The translations under genes were made by a program, and so were the position numbers. Under the pieces are notes generated by a model. It ran no database searches. It was given only the letters and a program-made list of their open reading frames with translations, and was not told the DNA's origin. Shown piece after piece: positions 1 to 5,512 of a DNA stretch of 10,977 nt. The number at the start of each line of letters is the position of its first letter. Positions within the stretch are counted from its first letter, which is position 1. Source of the DNA: Allobutyricicoccus pentlandensis (GTDB lineage: Bacteria; Bacillota; Clostridia; Oscillospirales; QAMX01); contig CAJFPH010000087.1 of the NCBI GenBank assembly GCA_904398645.1, positions 1 through 10,977 on the forward strand, read 5' to 3'.

Positions 1-79
1 AAGATATGCATTCTTTTTATAATGGGAAAATATTCATTTACGATATACTTGCAGTTAAACTATTGTCAGGAGGAAAATA

Positions 80-352
80 ATGACGCCATTAAAAGCAATA
101 CGCGTAAAATGCCTTGACTGCTGTGAATCGGCATATGAGGTAAAACAGTGCCCAGTAACAACGTGTGCATTATATCCGTTCAGGCACGGTAAAAACCCTA
201 ATAGGGCGGGAATCACGAACGGCGGCTCGTTTCATTCAAAAAATAACGGCTCAAATCGCGATTCGGGGAGCGAAATAACTTCGGATGGTAATTATACTAC
301 CATGGCACACGATTCAAATTTATCCGGTTTTAGCCAGAAAGAAAACGTATGA
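80..352 (+). CDS. Small Cys-rich protein, probable zinc-binding, element-associated
   Basis: A 90-residue protein starting at an ATG preceded by a perfect AGGAGG (68-73) with 6-base spacing. The N-terminal half opens with MTPLKAIRVKCLDCC and carries cysteines at 11, 14, 15, 24 and 29, followed by a LYPFRHGKNPN segment. This pattern resembles short proteins I recall from prophages and integrative elements of Clostridia, which I take to be structural zinc or nucleic-acid-binding proteins; their function is not known to me. The C-terminal 45 residues are Ser/Asn/Gly-rich and probably disordered. The stop overlaps the ATG of the next possible ORF (ATGA at 349-352). The gene call is solid from the start site and motif; the function is open. 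Confidence 0.8.
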   Translation: MTPLKAIRVKCLDCCESAYEVKQCPVTTCALYPFRHGKNPNRAGITNGGSFHSKNNGSNRDSGSEITSDGNYTTMAHDSNLSGFSQKENV

Positions 353-453
353 AAAAAGCTTCTGTACTCCCTGCCGACCAAAGCAAAAATTACAGAAGCA
401 TGACCACATCTCAGAGAGCGGGCCAATTACATTATATTTCACCCGCTCTCTAA
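349..453 (+). CDS. Possible 34-residue ORF, ATGA-coupled to the preceding gene
   Basis: The ATG at 349 overlaps the stop of the Cys-rich gene in an ATGA, a layout that allows translational coupling, and the frame stays open for 34 codons to TAA at 451-453. The peptide begins MKKASVLPADQ and has no motif I recognise. Only a weak purine stretch precedes the start. The same bases form two perfect inverted repeats (358-399 and 413-451), so the sequence may be kept for RNA structure and not for coding. Low confidence. Confidence 0.3.
   Translation: MKKASVLPADQSKNYRSMTTSQRAGQLHYISPAL
358..399. repeat. 9-bp perfect inverted repeat
   Basis: GCTTCTGTA at 358-366 pairs with TACAGAAGC at 391-399 across a 24-base loop. 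Read on the minus strand, the stem is followed by six T (complement of 352-357), so it could stop minus-strand transcription. The loop is long for an intrinsic terminator, and no minus-strand gene enters from the right within the element. Confidence 0.5.
413..451. repeat. 10-bp perfect inverted repeat
   Basis: AGAGAGCGGG at 413-422 pairs with CCCGCTCTCT at 442-451 across a 19-base AT-rich loop. It lies 13 bases after the previous hairpin. Neither strand has a T-run after the stem (plus strand continues AAAAATC), so it is not a standard terminator. A processing site, a messenger-stability element or a protein-binding site are possible. Confidence 0.55.
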
Positions 454-458
454 AAATC

Positions 459-525
459 AAGAGGACATTTTATGAAAAAAGAAAAATACACCATTAAAAA
501 TCAATAAAGGGGGGGGGATCTGTGA
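459..525 (+). promoter_or_regulatory. Translation leader: micro-ORF and a run of nine G before the 79-residue gene
   Basis: A good ribosome site (AAGAGGA, 459-465) stands 6 bases before an ATG at 472, but that frame closes after 11 codons (peptide MKKEKYTIKNQ, TAA at 505-507). Directly after it comes a run of nine G (509-517), ending 8 bases before the ATG of the next gene at 526. The G run is the only sequence there that can act as a Shine-Dalgarno, using G-U and G-C pairs. The micro-ORF is in the same frame as the gene at 526 but is separated from it by TAA and by a TGA at 523-525. Confidence 0.4.
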
Positions 526-765
526 ATGTATCATGACTACGAGGCCGCTCAGTTAATTAAATCACTGGATAAAAAAAACCGTTGTCGACTTAGTGTAAGT
601 ATGAGTTTACTATTGAATGGAGTTGCGCAGGGTATTACTCCGCAGAAGCTTATGGAATTGGCGGACCAAGAAATTCTGAAAAGGCTCGGCCCCAACCCGT
701 CAGAGGATGAATACCGAAATATCACAAGTATAATACTTGGTGAATTGCTTGAAAAATATAGATGA
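526..765 (+). CDS. Hypothetical 79-residue protein
   Basis: The ORF runs from ATG at 526 to TGA at 763-765; an in-frame TGA at 523 rules out an upstream start. The product is mixed-charge and probably all helical, with an N-terminal MYHDYEAAQLIKSLDKKNR segment, a central hydrophobic SVSMSLLLNGVAQGI stretch and an acidic C-terminal half ending LGELLEKYR. The hydrophobic stretch is short and has a Gly, so I do not call it a membrane segment. I do not recognise the family. The next gene follows after 15 bases with its own ribosome site, so the two probably share a messenger. Translation probably relies on the unusual G run upstream. Confidence 0.6.
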   Translation: MYHDYEAAQLIKSLDKKNRCRLSVSMSLLLNGVAQGITPQKLMELADQEILKRLGPNPSEDEYRNITSIILGELLEKYR

Positions 766-780
766 GTAAGGAGACTACTA

Positions 781-924
781 ATGAAGCCGAATTACAGTAA
801 TTTAAATGAATCAAAAAATGCGTTAATAAGACAGATACTTGATGAAGTATCCCAGTGTTCTTCGCAGGAATTAAAATCTATTTATCTTTTTGTTTTAAAT
901 ATAAAGATAAAAAAATGCAAGTAG
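781..924 (+). CDS. Small 47-residue hypothetical protein
   Basis: ATG at 781 is preceded by AAGGAG (768-773) at 7 bases, a strong initiation site, and the frame ends at TAG 922-924. The peptide starts MKPNYSNLNESKNALIRQI. Its core, ILDEVSQCSSQELKSIYLFVL, follows a Ser-rich turn flanked by two amphipathic helices, a pattern like the short helical-hairpin proteins common among phage and element accessory genes. The Lys-rich tail (IKIKKCK) is basic. It sits 15 bases after the 79-residue gene and is the last gene before the attachment site. Function unknown. Confidence 0.55.
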   Translation: MKPNYSNLNESKNALIRQILDEVSQCSSQELKSIYLFVLNIKIKKCK

Positions 925-1074
925 ATACTCACTGAATTCCACCATTTACAATACCATTTAACGCATAAAATTGAATAGGATGATCTGCGATAATTTAAAA
1001 CGATTATATCATTTTCTAGAACATAAATAACATAAAAGGATACAATAATACGTAATAACAAGCAAAAACTATAA
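925..1074. other. Non-coding AT-rich terminus of the element
   Basis: I see no credible gene here on either strand. The only long minus-strand frame crossing it (882-1124) begins in the antisense of the tRNA fragment and has no ribosome site. A weak hairpin around 980-1015 followed by TTTTC might end transcription of the small genes, but pairing is imperfect. Element ends next to attachment sites are commonly non-coding, which fits. Confidence 0.4.
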
Positions 1075-1097
1075 TTCAAATCCCTCCTTCTCCGCCA
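1075..1097 (+). other. Attachment site: 3' fragment of a tRNA gene (probably tRNA-Ser)
   Basis: Read as a tRNA, T54-T55-C56 is TTC at 1075-1077, A58 is at 1079 and C61 at 1082. The 3' half of the T stem is CCCTC (1082-1086), the 3' acceptor strand is CTTCTCC (1087-1093), the discriminator is G (1094) and CCA is at 1095-1097. The 5' half of the T stem should be GAGGG at 1070-1074 but reads TATAA, so tRNA identity stops exactly at T54. No D-arm or anticodon arm lies upstream. The implied 5' acceptor strand GGAGAAG together with G73 is typical of bacterial tRNA-Ser. Integrases of the tyrosine family commonly recombine in tRNA 3' ends, restoring the tRNA at one element end and leaving such a fragment at the other. 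Confidence 0.7.
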
Positions 1098-1131
1098 AAT
1101 TGGGTCGTCCGTATTTGCTGCCAAGACGACA

Positions 1132-1172
1132 AGGAGAAAACCTCTAATTTATAGGGGTTTTCTCCTATTTTT
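1132..1172 (+). terminator. Intrinsic terminator, likely of the original tRNA-Ser transcription unit
   Basis: AGGAGAAAACCTC (1132-1144) pairs with GGGGTTTTCTCCT (1154-1166), 13 bp with one G-U pair and a 9-base loop, followed by ATTTTT. It lies 34 bases after the tRNA CCA end, where a tRNA terminator is expected. In the present arrangement it would also stop transcription leaving the element. A 6-bp stem (GTCGTC 1104-1109 with GACGAC 1125-1130) precedes it. Confidence 0.85.
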
Positions 1173-1216
1173 ATGCGAAATTGTTGTGACGGTGGCAGCT
1201 TTGGACGCTTTTGGTT

Positions 1217-1253
1217 GAATTTGCAGCGGCCAACGATCCCCGCTGCAAATTCT
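1217..1253. repeat. Inverted repeat between the tRNA terminator and the UvrA-like gene
   Basis: GAATTTGCAGCGG (1217-1229) pairs perfectly with CCGCTGCAAATTC (1240-1252), a 13-bp stem with a 10-base loop, 43 bases beyond the stop codon of the minus-strand UvrA-like gene. It could end that gene's messenger, but no T-run follows on the minus strand (AACCAAAAG), so it would be a non-canonical or stabilising 3' structure. The rest of 1173-1294 holds a T-run (1272-1279) after a weak plus-strand stem and nothing else I can interpret. Confidence 0.5.
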
Positions 1254-1294
1254 GTTGCAGTTTTACAAGCAGTTTTTTTCGTAAATGGCGCAGG

Positions 1295-3811
1295 CTATTC
1301 CATAGATCGCTTTAAATAGATCCCCGTCTTGCTGTCCCTGCATTCACAGATTTCTTTCGGGGTGCCTTGCGCAACAATTCTGCCTCCATGCGCACCACCG
1401 CCCGGTCCCATGTCGATTACATAGTCGGCGTTTCGGATAACGTCCAAGTCATGCTCAATGACAATCACCGTCGCGCCGTTGTCGACCAGGCTCTTAAAAA
1501 CATTCAGCAGCGTTTCTACATCCAGAGGATGAAGTCCGATGGTCGGCTCGTCAAAGACAAAGACGGAGTCCGACTGCCCTTTTCCCATCTCGCTTGCCAG
1601 CTTCAGGCGCTGCGCTTCTCCTCCGGACAGACTCGGCGTTTCCTCGCCAAGCGTGAGGTAACCGAGACCCAAATCGTGAAGTACCTGCAGCTTGCGGCTT
1701 ACATTAGGTAGATCGGCGCACGCTGAGAGTACCTCGTCAATACTCATATCCATCAACTCCGGCAGGGTGTATCCTGTCTCCGCCTTTTTCGGAATTCTTC
1801 GGATGAGGCTTGCCTCCTTGGCATATCGGGAGCCGCCGCACTCCGGGCAAGGAATATCTACATCCGGCAGGAACTGCACGTCAAGACTGATGATTCCTGT
1901 TCCGTCACAGACAGGGCAGCGCAGTTTTCCTGTATTATAGGAAAAATCGCCGGACTTGTAGCCCTTCGCTTTCGCATCCGGTATCCTGGCATAAACTTTC
2001 CGCAGTTCGTCATGTACATCGGCATAGGTGGCTACGGTAGAGCGTACATTGATGCCGATGGGGGTCGCATCAATCAGTTTGACCTGCCGAATACCATCTG
2101 CCGATATGAATTTCACATGTTCCGGCAGCTTTGTTTCTTTTATATTTGCCTCCAGCGCAGGAATCAGACTCTCGAGCACCATTGTGGTTTTTCCGGAACC
2201 GGATACGCCCGTTACAGCGATCATCCGGCCTTTTGGGAAATCAACCTCCAGCGGTTTTACCGTATGGATCTGTGCGGTGGACAGATGAATCGTGCCGAGA
2301 TCAAACATCGCCTTTGCGGGAATATGATTTCCCACATGGATGACCGTCTTTCCTGTGAGAAATCCCGCAATTTTTGAAGCGGGATTGTTTTTTACCTCAT
2401 CTATGCTTCCCTGCGCAATGATGGCACCGCCATTCGTACCCGCTTCAGGGCCAAGCTCGATCAACCAATCCGCTTCTTTTAAGATATTGATATCATGGTC
2501 TACCAAAATAACAGTATTGCCATCGGAGAGCAGATCCTGCATGACACCGCACAGTCCTTCCATATTAGAAGGATGCAGTCCGATGGATGGCTCGTCCAGC
2601 ACATAGAGAACACCGGTTGTCCGGTTTCGTACCGCCCTCGCCAATTGCATCCGCTGACGTTCCCCGGTGGAAAGCGTAGACGCCGCGCGGTCGAGAGTCA
2701 GATAGGAGAGCCCCAGCTCCATCAAACGTTTTGCGGCCCCTTGGAAAGAGTCGCAGATACTTTTCGCCATTGGGCGCATCTCGTCCGGCAATGATTCCGG
2801 CACACCTGCAACCCACTGCGAAAGATCTAAGAGGGTCATTTTACAGGCTTCGGCAAGTGAAATCCCTCGCAGCTTCGGCGCACGGGCAGCTTCGGAAAGC
2901 CTGGTTCCGCCACAATCCGGGCATATACCCTGCCGCAGAAATTTTTCTACCCGTTTCATCCCCTTCTCGTCTTTGACTTTTGACAAGGCGTTTTCCACGG
3001 TATAGGTCGCGTTGAAATAGGTAAAATCCATATCGCCTGCCGCGCCGCTGGTCTTATTTTGATAAATAATATTTTTCTTGACAGCTGGCCCGTGAAAGAC
3101 AATATCTCGCTCTTTTTCTGTCAAATCCTTAAATGGAACATCCGTCCGAACACCCATCTCGCGGGCAATGTCTTTCATGAGCGACCACATCAGTGTCTGC
3201 CAGGGCGCAACAGCGCCTTCGTCAATCGTCAGATTTTCGTCCGGTACCAGTGTCGATTCGTCTACAGTACGGATTACTCCAGTTCCGTCACAGCGTTTAC
3301 ACGCTCCCTGCGAATTAAACGCCAGCTCTTCCGCGCTCGGCGCGAAAAAATGTTCGCCGCACGCAGGGCATACCAGTTCCAATCCTGCGGCAACATTCAG
3401 AGAAGGCGCCACGTAGTGCCCGTTCGGACACCGATGATTTGCCAACCTTGAATACATCAAACGCAGGCTGTTGAGCAACTCCGTCCCCGTGCCAAAGGTA
3501 CTGCGGATACCGGGGACGCCGGGCCTTTGCCGGAGCGCAAGTGCGGCTGGAACATAGAGCACTTCGTCCACCTGTGCTTTCTCCGCCTGCGTCATGCGCC
3601 GCCTTGTATACGTGGAAAGAGCCTCCAGATACCGCCTGGAACCCTCCGCATAGAGAATGCCGAGAGCCAGCGATGATTTTCCGGAGCCGGATACGCCGGC
3701 GATTCCGACAATCTTATGGAGAGGGACGTCGACATTGATATTTTTCAGGTTATGCACACGTCCGCCGCGGATTTTAATATGGGAAGGCGTTTTCGTTTCA
3801 CTGCTACTCAT
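1295..3811 (-). CDS. uvrA2: UvrA-like ABC ATPase lacking the UvrB-binding domain (class II UvrA)
   Basis: An 838-residue soluble twin-ATPase protein of the UvrA family. I chose the ATG at 3811 because AGGAG (3820-3824) lies 8 bases upstream; a start 14 codons earlier has no such site. First ATPase: Walker A GVSGSGKS at 39-46, signature LSTGE at 380-384, Walker B Asp406-Glu407, His439. Second ATPase: GVSGSGKT at 535-542, LSGGE at 728-732, Asp754-Glu755, His787. Zinc cysteine pairs lie at 148/151, 171/174 with 297/300, and 632/635 with 655/658. Canonical UvrA is about 940 residues. Here the region after the first CPACG passes almost directly into the LAFNSQGACKRCDGTG module, so the UvrB-interaction domain is absent. 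Class II members are known for DNA-damage tolerance or self-resistance to DNA-binding drugs and are not core excision repair; which applies here is inference. The gene is monocistronic. Confidence 0.9.
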   Translation of the reverse strand: MSSSETKTPSHIKIRGGRVHNLKNINVDVPLHKIVGIAGVSGSGKSSLALGILYAEGSRRYLEALSTYTRRRMTQAEKAQVDEVLYVPAALALRQRPGVPGIRSTFGTGTELLNSLRLMYSRLANHRCPNGHYVAPSLNVAAGLELVCPACGEHFFAPSAEELAFNSQGACKRCDGTGVIRTVDESTLVPDENLTIDEGAVAPWQTLMWSLMKDIAREMGVRTDVPFKDLTEKERDIVFHGPAVKKNIIYQNKTSGAAGDMDFTYFNATYTVENALSKVKDEKGMKRVEKFLRQGICPDCGGTRLSEAARAPKLRGISLAEACKMTLLDLSQWVAGVPESLPDEMRPMAKSICDSFQGAAKRLMELGLSYLTLDRAASTLSTGERQRMQLARAVRNRTTGVLYVLDEPSIGLHPSNMEGLCGVMQDLLSDGNTVILVDHDINILKEADWLIELGPEAGTNGGAIIAQGSIDEVKNNPASKIAGFLTGKTVIHVGNHIPAKAMFDLGTIHLSTAQIHTVKPLEVDFPKGRMIAVTGVSGSGKTTMVLESLIPALEANIKETKLPEHVKFISADGIRQVKLIDATPIGINVRSTVATYADVHDELRKVYARIPDAKAKGYKSGDFSYNTGKLRCPVCDGTGIISLDVQFLPDVDIPCPECGGSRYAKEASLIRRIPKKAETGYTLPELMDMSIDEVLSACADLPNVSRKLQVLHDLGLGYLTLGEETPSLSGGEAQRLKLASEMGKGQSDSVFVFDEPTIGLHPLDVETLLNVFKSLVDNGATVIVIEHDLDVIRNADYVIDMGPGGGAHGGRIVAQGTPKEICECRDSKTGIYLKRSME

Positions 3812-3911
3812 GATGATGACTCCTGTTTCAAGCGGTTGGTATCTGCTTTGCATTGAAAATTGTTGTCAAAAGTATCCCTGTATATCCATGTTTAGTCTGA
3901 ATGCTGTGTTT

Positions 3912-3940
3912 ATTGTACTATGGCGTGCTGGTTTTGTAAA
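3912..3940 (-). promoter_or_regulatory. Promoter of the UvrA-like gene
   Basis: On the minus strand, TTTACA (3940-3935) is followed after 17 bases by TACAAT (3917-3912), each one mismatch from consensus. Transcription would start near 3905, giving a leader of about 95 bases before the ATG at 3811. I see no recognisable riboswitch or leader peptide in it. Confidence 0.6.
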
Positions 3941-3982
3941 TTAAAAGAACTTTTGTTTTTCAAGCTGAAATACGGGCAAATA

Positions 3983-4070
3983 TGATATAATCGTATAAAC
4001 CTTTGTAAAAACCCGACTATCAAGCAAGCTCGACCACCGGTTTTTTACTTATCCCGGGTTTTTACTTATC
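3983..4070 (+). other. Orphan locus: extended -10 promoter followed by alternative hairpins and a 17-base tandem repeat
   Basis: TGATATAAT at 3983-3991 matches an extended -10 promoter (TGn-TATAAT), with no good -35. A start near 3998 would directly precede GTAAAAACCCG (4005-4015), which pairs perfectly with CGGGTTTTTAC (4055-4065) and, with one mismatch, with the same element one repeat earlier (4038-4048). The two partners lie in adjacent 17-base repeats, 4037-4053 and 4054-4070, which differ at one base. No ORF is present. It could encode a very short structured RNA, or be a decayed terminator duplicated by slippage. It lies between the UvrA-like promoter and the tRNA-Gly promoter. Confidence 0.4.
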
Positions 4071-4084
4071 TTCGAAAAAAGCTC

Positions 4085-4113
4085 TTGCATTTTTAAAAGA
4101 TAGGCGCTATAAT
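4085..4113 (+). promoter_or_regulatory. Promoter of tRNA-Gly
   Basis: TTGCAT (4085-4090), a 17-base spacer and a perfect TATAAT (4108-4113). The predicted start near 4120 leaves about 9 bases before the mature tRNA 5' end at 4129, which RNase P would remove. Confidence 0.85.
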
Positions 4114-4128
4114 AGAGAAGCTGAATTT

Positions 4129-4202
4129 GCAGGTGTAGTTCATTGGTAGAATGCGAGCTTCCCAAGCTTGAGAGGAGGGTTCGATTCCCTTCACCTGCTC
4201 CA
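4129..4202 (+). tRNA. tRNA-Gly (anticodon CCC)
   Basis: A complete 74-base tRNA. Acceptor GCAGGTG (4129-4135) pairs with CACCTGC (4192-4198), the discriminator is T (4199) as usual for glycine, and CCA is encoded (4200-4202). The anticodon stem CGAGC/GCTTG, with one G-U pair, closes the loop TTCCCAA, giving anticodon CCC, which reads GGG. The T arm has GGTTCGATTCC. It has its own promoter and terminator and no neighbouring tRNA genes. Confidence 0.97.
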
Positions 4203-4203
4203 G

Positions 4204-4243
4204 ACACGCCACGAGACATTCCATGCTCGTGGCGTGTTTTTTT
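4204..4243 (+). terminator. Intrinsic terminator of tRNA-Gly
   Basis: ACACGCCACGAG (4204-4215) pairs perfectly over 12 bp with CTCGTGGCGTGT (4226-4237), with a 10-base loop and seven T at 4237-4243. It begins directly after the CCA end. It also separates the tRNA from the convergent esterase-like gene. Confidence 0.93.
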
Positions 4244-4275
4244 GCTGTAAATTGGCGCTTGAATTCAGTTCCGGT

Positions 4276-5154
4276 TTAGCAATTCGAATCGATAACCGTA
4301 CGGCGCAGCGGTAAAAGCTCATCAAAGATCACTTGCATATACCGGTCCCACAGATCAAAATCGTGACGATAGCCTTCCGCACAAATATAATGGATCTTGT
4401 AACCCATCTCACGCAAAGTTTTAACGTCCGCTTCAACGCGCTCCCGAATAAACTCGTCGCTGCCGCATATGACATGGAAGTCGGGGAGAGATATGCCGCG
4501 TTCTAAGTTTCGGCGTGCGATGCGCGCCAGGTCATACCGGGAACCTTCCAACGCTTCCGCGGGTCCAAATGTGCTGAGATAGAGCGGAAAATGACTGAAA
4601 TGCTCGCTTTTAAGCTCCTCTTTTAAGGTCTGAGTATTCACCGTCAGACCAATGCCTCCCGACATATCCACGCATGCACGATAGAGCTCCGGATGCATGA
4701 GCGCGTTGCCAAGCGCCGCATTACCTCCCATGGCGTAGCCTACAATAAAATTATCTTCCCGCGCGGGCGAGGATGGAAAAAGGGAACGAATGACGACGGG
4801 AAGCTCCTCCGTAATAAAAGTAGAATAATTTCTGCCATAGCTTGTGTCAACGCCAAAACTGTTTGCCACATTGGGAACGACCAACATGACGCGGTTGCGG
4901 TCGGCATAGCGTTCGGCGTTAGTATAGCGAAAGACCAAACTGTCGTCATCGCCGCCGCCATGTATCAGATAAACCGTTTGAAATTTCATGCCCGGAAAAT
5001 AGACGGGCATTTTTTGATCGGCGTGCGGGAGAGTGTGGTGGCGTGTACCGGCGGACATATCGTAATAACTGAAACCGTCGGTGGGAATGGTAATCGTGAT
5101 GTCGACATATTGGCCGATGGCTTGGCTGCGGTAGTTAAATCGCATGATACCCAT
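4276..5154 (-). CDS. Tributyrin-esterase-like alpha/beta hydrolase with the nucleophilic serine replaced by alanine
   Basis: A 292-residue cytoplasmic-type protein with no signal peptide. The start at 5154 is set by AGGGAGG (5161-5167) 6 bases upstream. The fold follows the putative esterase family (esterase D / tributyrin esterase EstA): the oxyanion segment YLIHGGGDD at 62-70, ERYADRNRVMLVVPNVANSF at 81-100, REDNFIVG before the nucleophile elbow, Asp233 in CGSDEF and His264 in YRHDFDLWDRYM. In active relatives the elbow reads G-x-S-x-G-G; here it is GYAMGG, so Ala141 (GCC, 4732-4734) occupies the Ser position while Asp and His remain. The frame is intact and otherwise well conserved, so this is either an inactive homologue with a binding or regulatory role, or a protein with altered chemistry. 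The gene is monocistronic and convergent with tRNA-Gly. Family assignment is firm; the function is not. Confidence 0.85.
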   Translation of the reverse strand: MGIMRFNYRSQAIGQYVDITITIPTDGFSYYDMSAGTRHHTLPHADQKMPVYFPGMKFQTVYLIHGGGDDDSLVFRYTNAERYADRNRVMLVVPNVANSFGVDTSYGRNYSTFITEELPVVIRSLFPSSPAREDNFIVGYAMGGNAALGNALMHPELYRACVDMSGGIGLTVNTQTLKEELKSEHFSHFPLYLSTFGPAEALEGSRYDLARIARRNLERGISLPDFHVICGSDEFIRERVEADVKTLREMGYKIHYICAEGYRHDFDLWDRYMQVIFDELLPLRRTVIDSNC

Positions 5155-5221
5155 AAAAAACCTCCCTGTTGATGAATCCGGACATTGGATCGGGCGCTGC
5201 CGTCTTCTGCAATGTTTTGGT

Positions 5222-5251
5222 ATCATAATAATGCATGAAACTGCTTGACAA
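5222..5251 (-). promoter_or_regulatory. Promoter of the esterase-like gene
   Basis: On the minus strand, TTGTCA (5251-5246), an 18-base spacer and TATGAT (5227-5222), each one mismatch from consensus. A start near 5215 gives a leader of about 60 bases. A second, weaker candidate lies just upstream: TTGACG (5281-5276), 17 bases, TATCCT (5258-5253). Confidence 0.6.
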
Positions 5252-5334
5252 CAGGATAGCGCAAAAACGACGTACCGTCAACGGATCGACAGAAAGCTGA
5301 AGCAATTTGCAAGATTTCACTGATTTCGTTATCA

Positions 5335-5398
5335 GAATGGGACGCCCATTCGGCTGTATCTGTTCTTGGTGCAGCCGCGTTTAAGAGCCGGAGCGCGG
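5335..5398. repeat. Three consecutive short hairpins between divergent promoters
   Basis: GAATGGG/CCCATTC (5335-5341 with 5345-5351, 3-base loop), GGCTG/CAGCC (5352-5356 with 5372-5376) and CCGCG/CGCGG (5375-5379 with 5394-5398) follow each other with almost no gap; the last two share two bases. The stretch is more GC-rich than its flanks. No gene with a credible start covers 5252-5476, and I see nothing else there. It may be an RNA-encoding or decayed segment. Confidence 0.35.
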
Positions 5399-5476
5399 AG
5401 TCTACATGCGCACGCTTTTACCCGGCGTAAGGGATACAAAGAATATCAAATTTATGAAGTGCGTGTGAAATTTAAT

Positions 5477-5505
5477 TTGACATATTATCAAAGATATATT
5501 ATAAT
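5477..5505 (+). promoter_or_regulatory. Consensus promoter of hppA
   Basis: A perfect TTGACA (5477-5482), a 17-base spacer and a perfect TATAAT (5500-5505): a full match to the housekeeping sigma-A promoter, predicting strong transcription from about 5512. Confidence 0.9.
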
Positions 5506-5512
5506 AAAGTGA

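Larger units (their letters stand above)
1..1097. mobile_element. Right end of an integrated element (prophage or ICE) at a tRNA-Ser 3' end
   Basis: The segment is AT-rich compared with the sequence after 1200 and holds only short plus-strand ORFs, one of a type I associate with phage and conjugative elements. It ends in a 23-base tRNA 3'-end copy (1075-1097) that lacks the rest of a tRNA, the usual layout of the distal attachment site after integration into a tRNA gene. The left end, the intact tRNA and any integrase would lie outside the window, so element type and size cannot be judged. A perfect TATAAT at 18-23 may be the -10 box of a promoter whose -35 is cut off. The element assignment is inference from the attachment-site geometry. 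Confidence 0.55.

Noticed and set aside
285..497. Plus-strand 70-codon ORF overlapping the Cys-rich gene
   Set aside because: It overlaps the end of a better supported gene out of frame, lacks a ribosome site and has an implausible basic, aromatic composition.
1..1097. CRISPR array, toxin-antitoxin pair or defence island in the small-gene segment
   Set aside because: There are no regularly spaced repeats, and the small proteins show no recognisable toxin, antitoxin or defence motif.
882..1124. Minus-strand 80-codon ORF over the element end
   Set aside because: Its WRRRRDLN stretch is the antisense reading of a tRNA T-arm and acceptor end, a common false gene; it has no ribosome site and crosses the attachment site.
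1250..1280. Plus-strand terminator with a T-run at 1272-1279
   Set aside because: The stem CTGTTG/CAAGCAG is short and bulged, and no plus-strand gene lies upstream after the strong terminator at 1132-1172.
4693..5172. Plus-strand 159-codon ORF opposite the esterase-like gene
   Set aside because: It is antisense to a clear family member, and the esterase frame carries the motifs and ribosome site.
5324..5512. Open frame without stop across 62 codons upstream of hppA
   Set aside because: It has no ATG and no ribosome site, it runs through the consensus hppA promoter, and the peptide resembles nothing I know; it may be a chance frame or a remnant.
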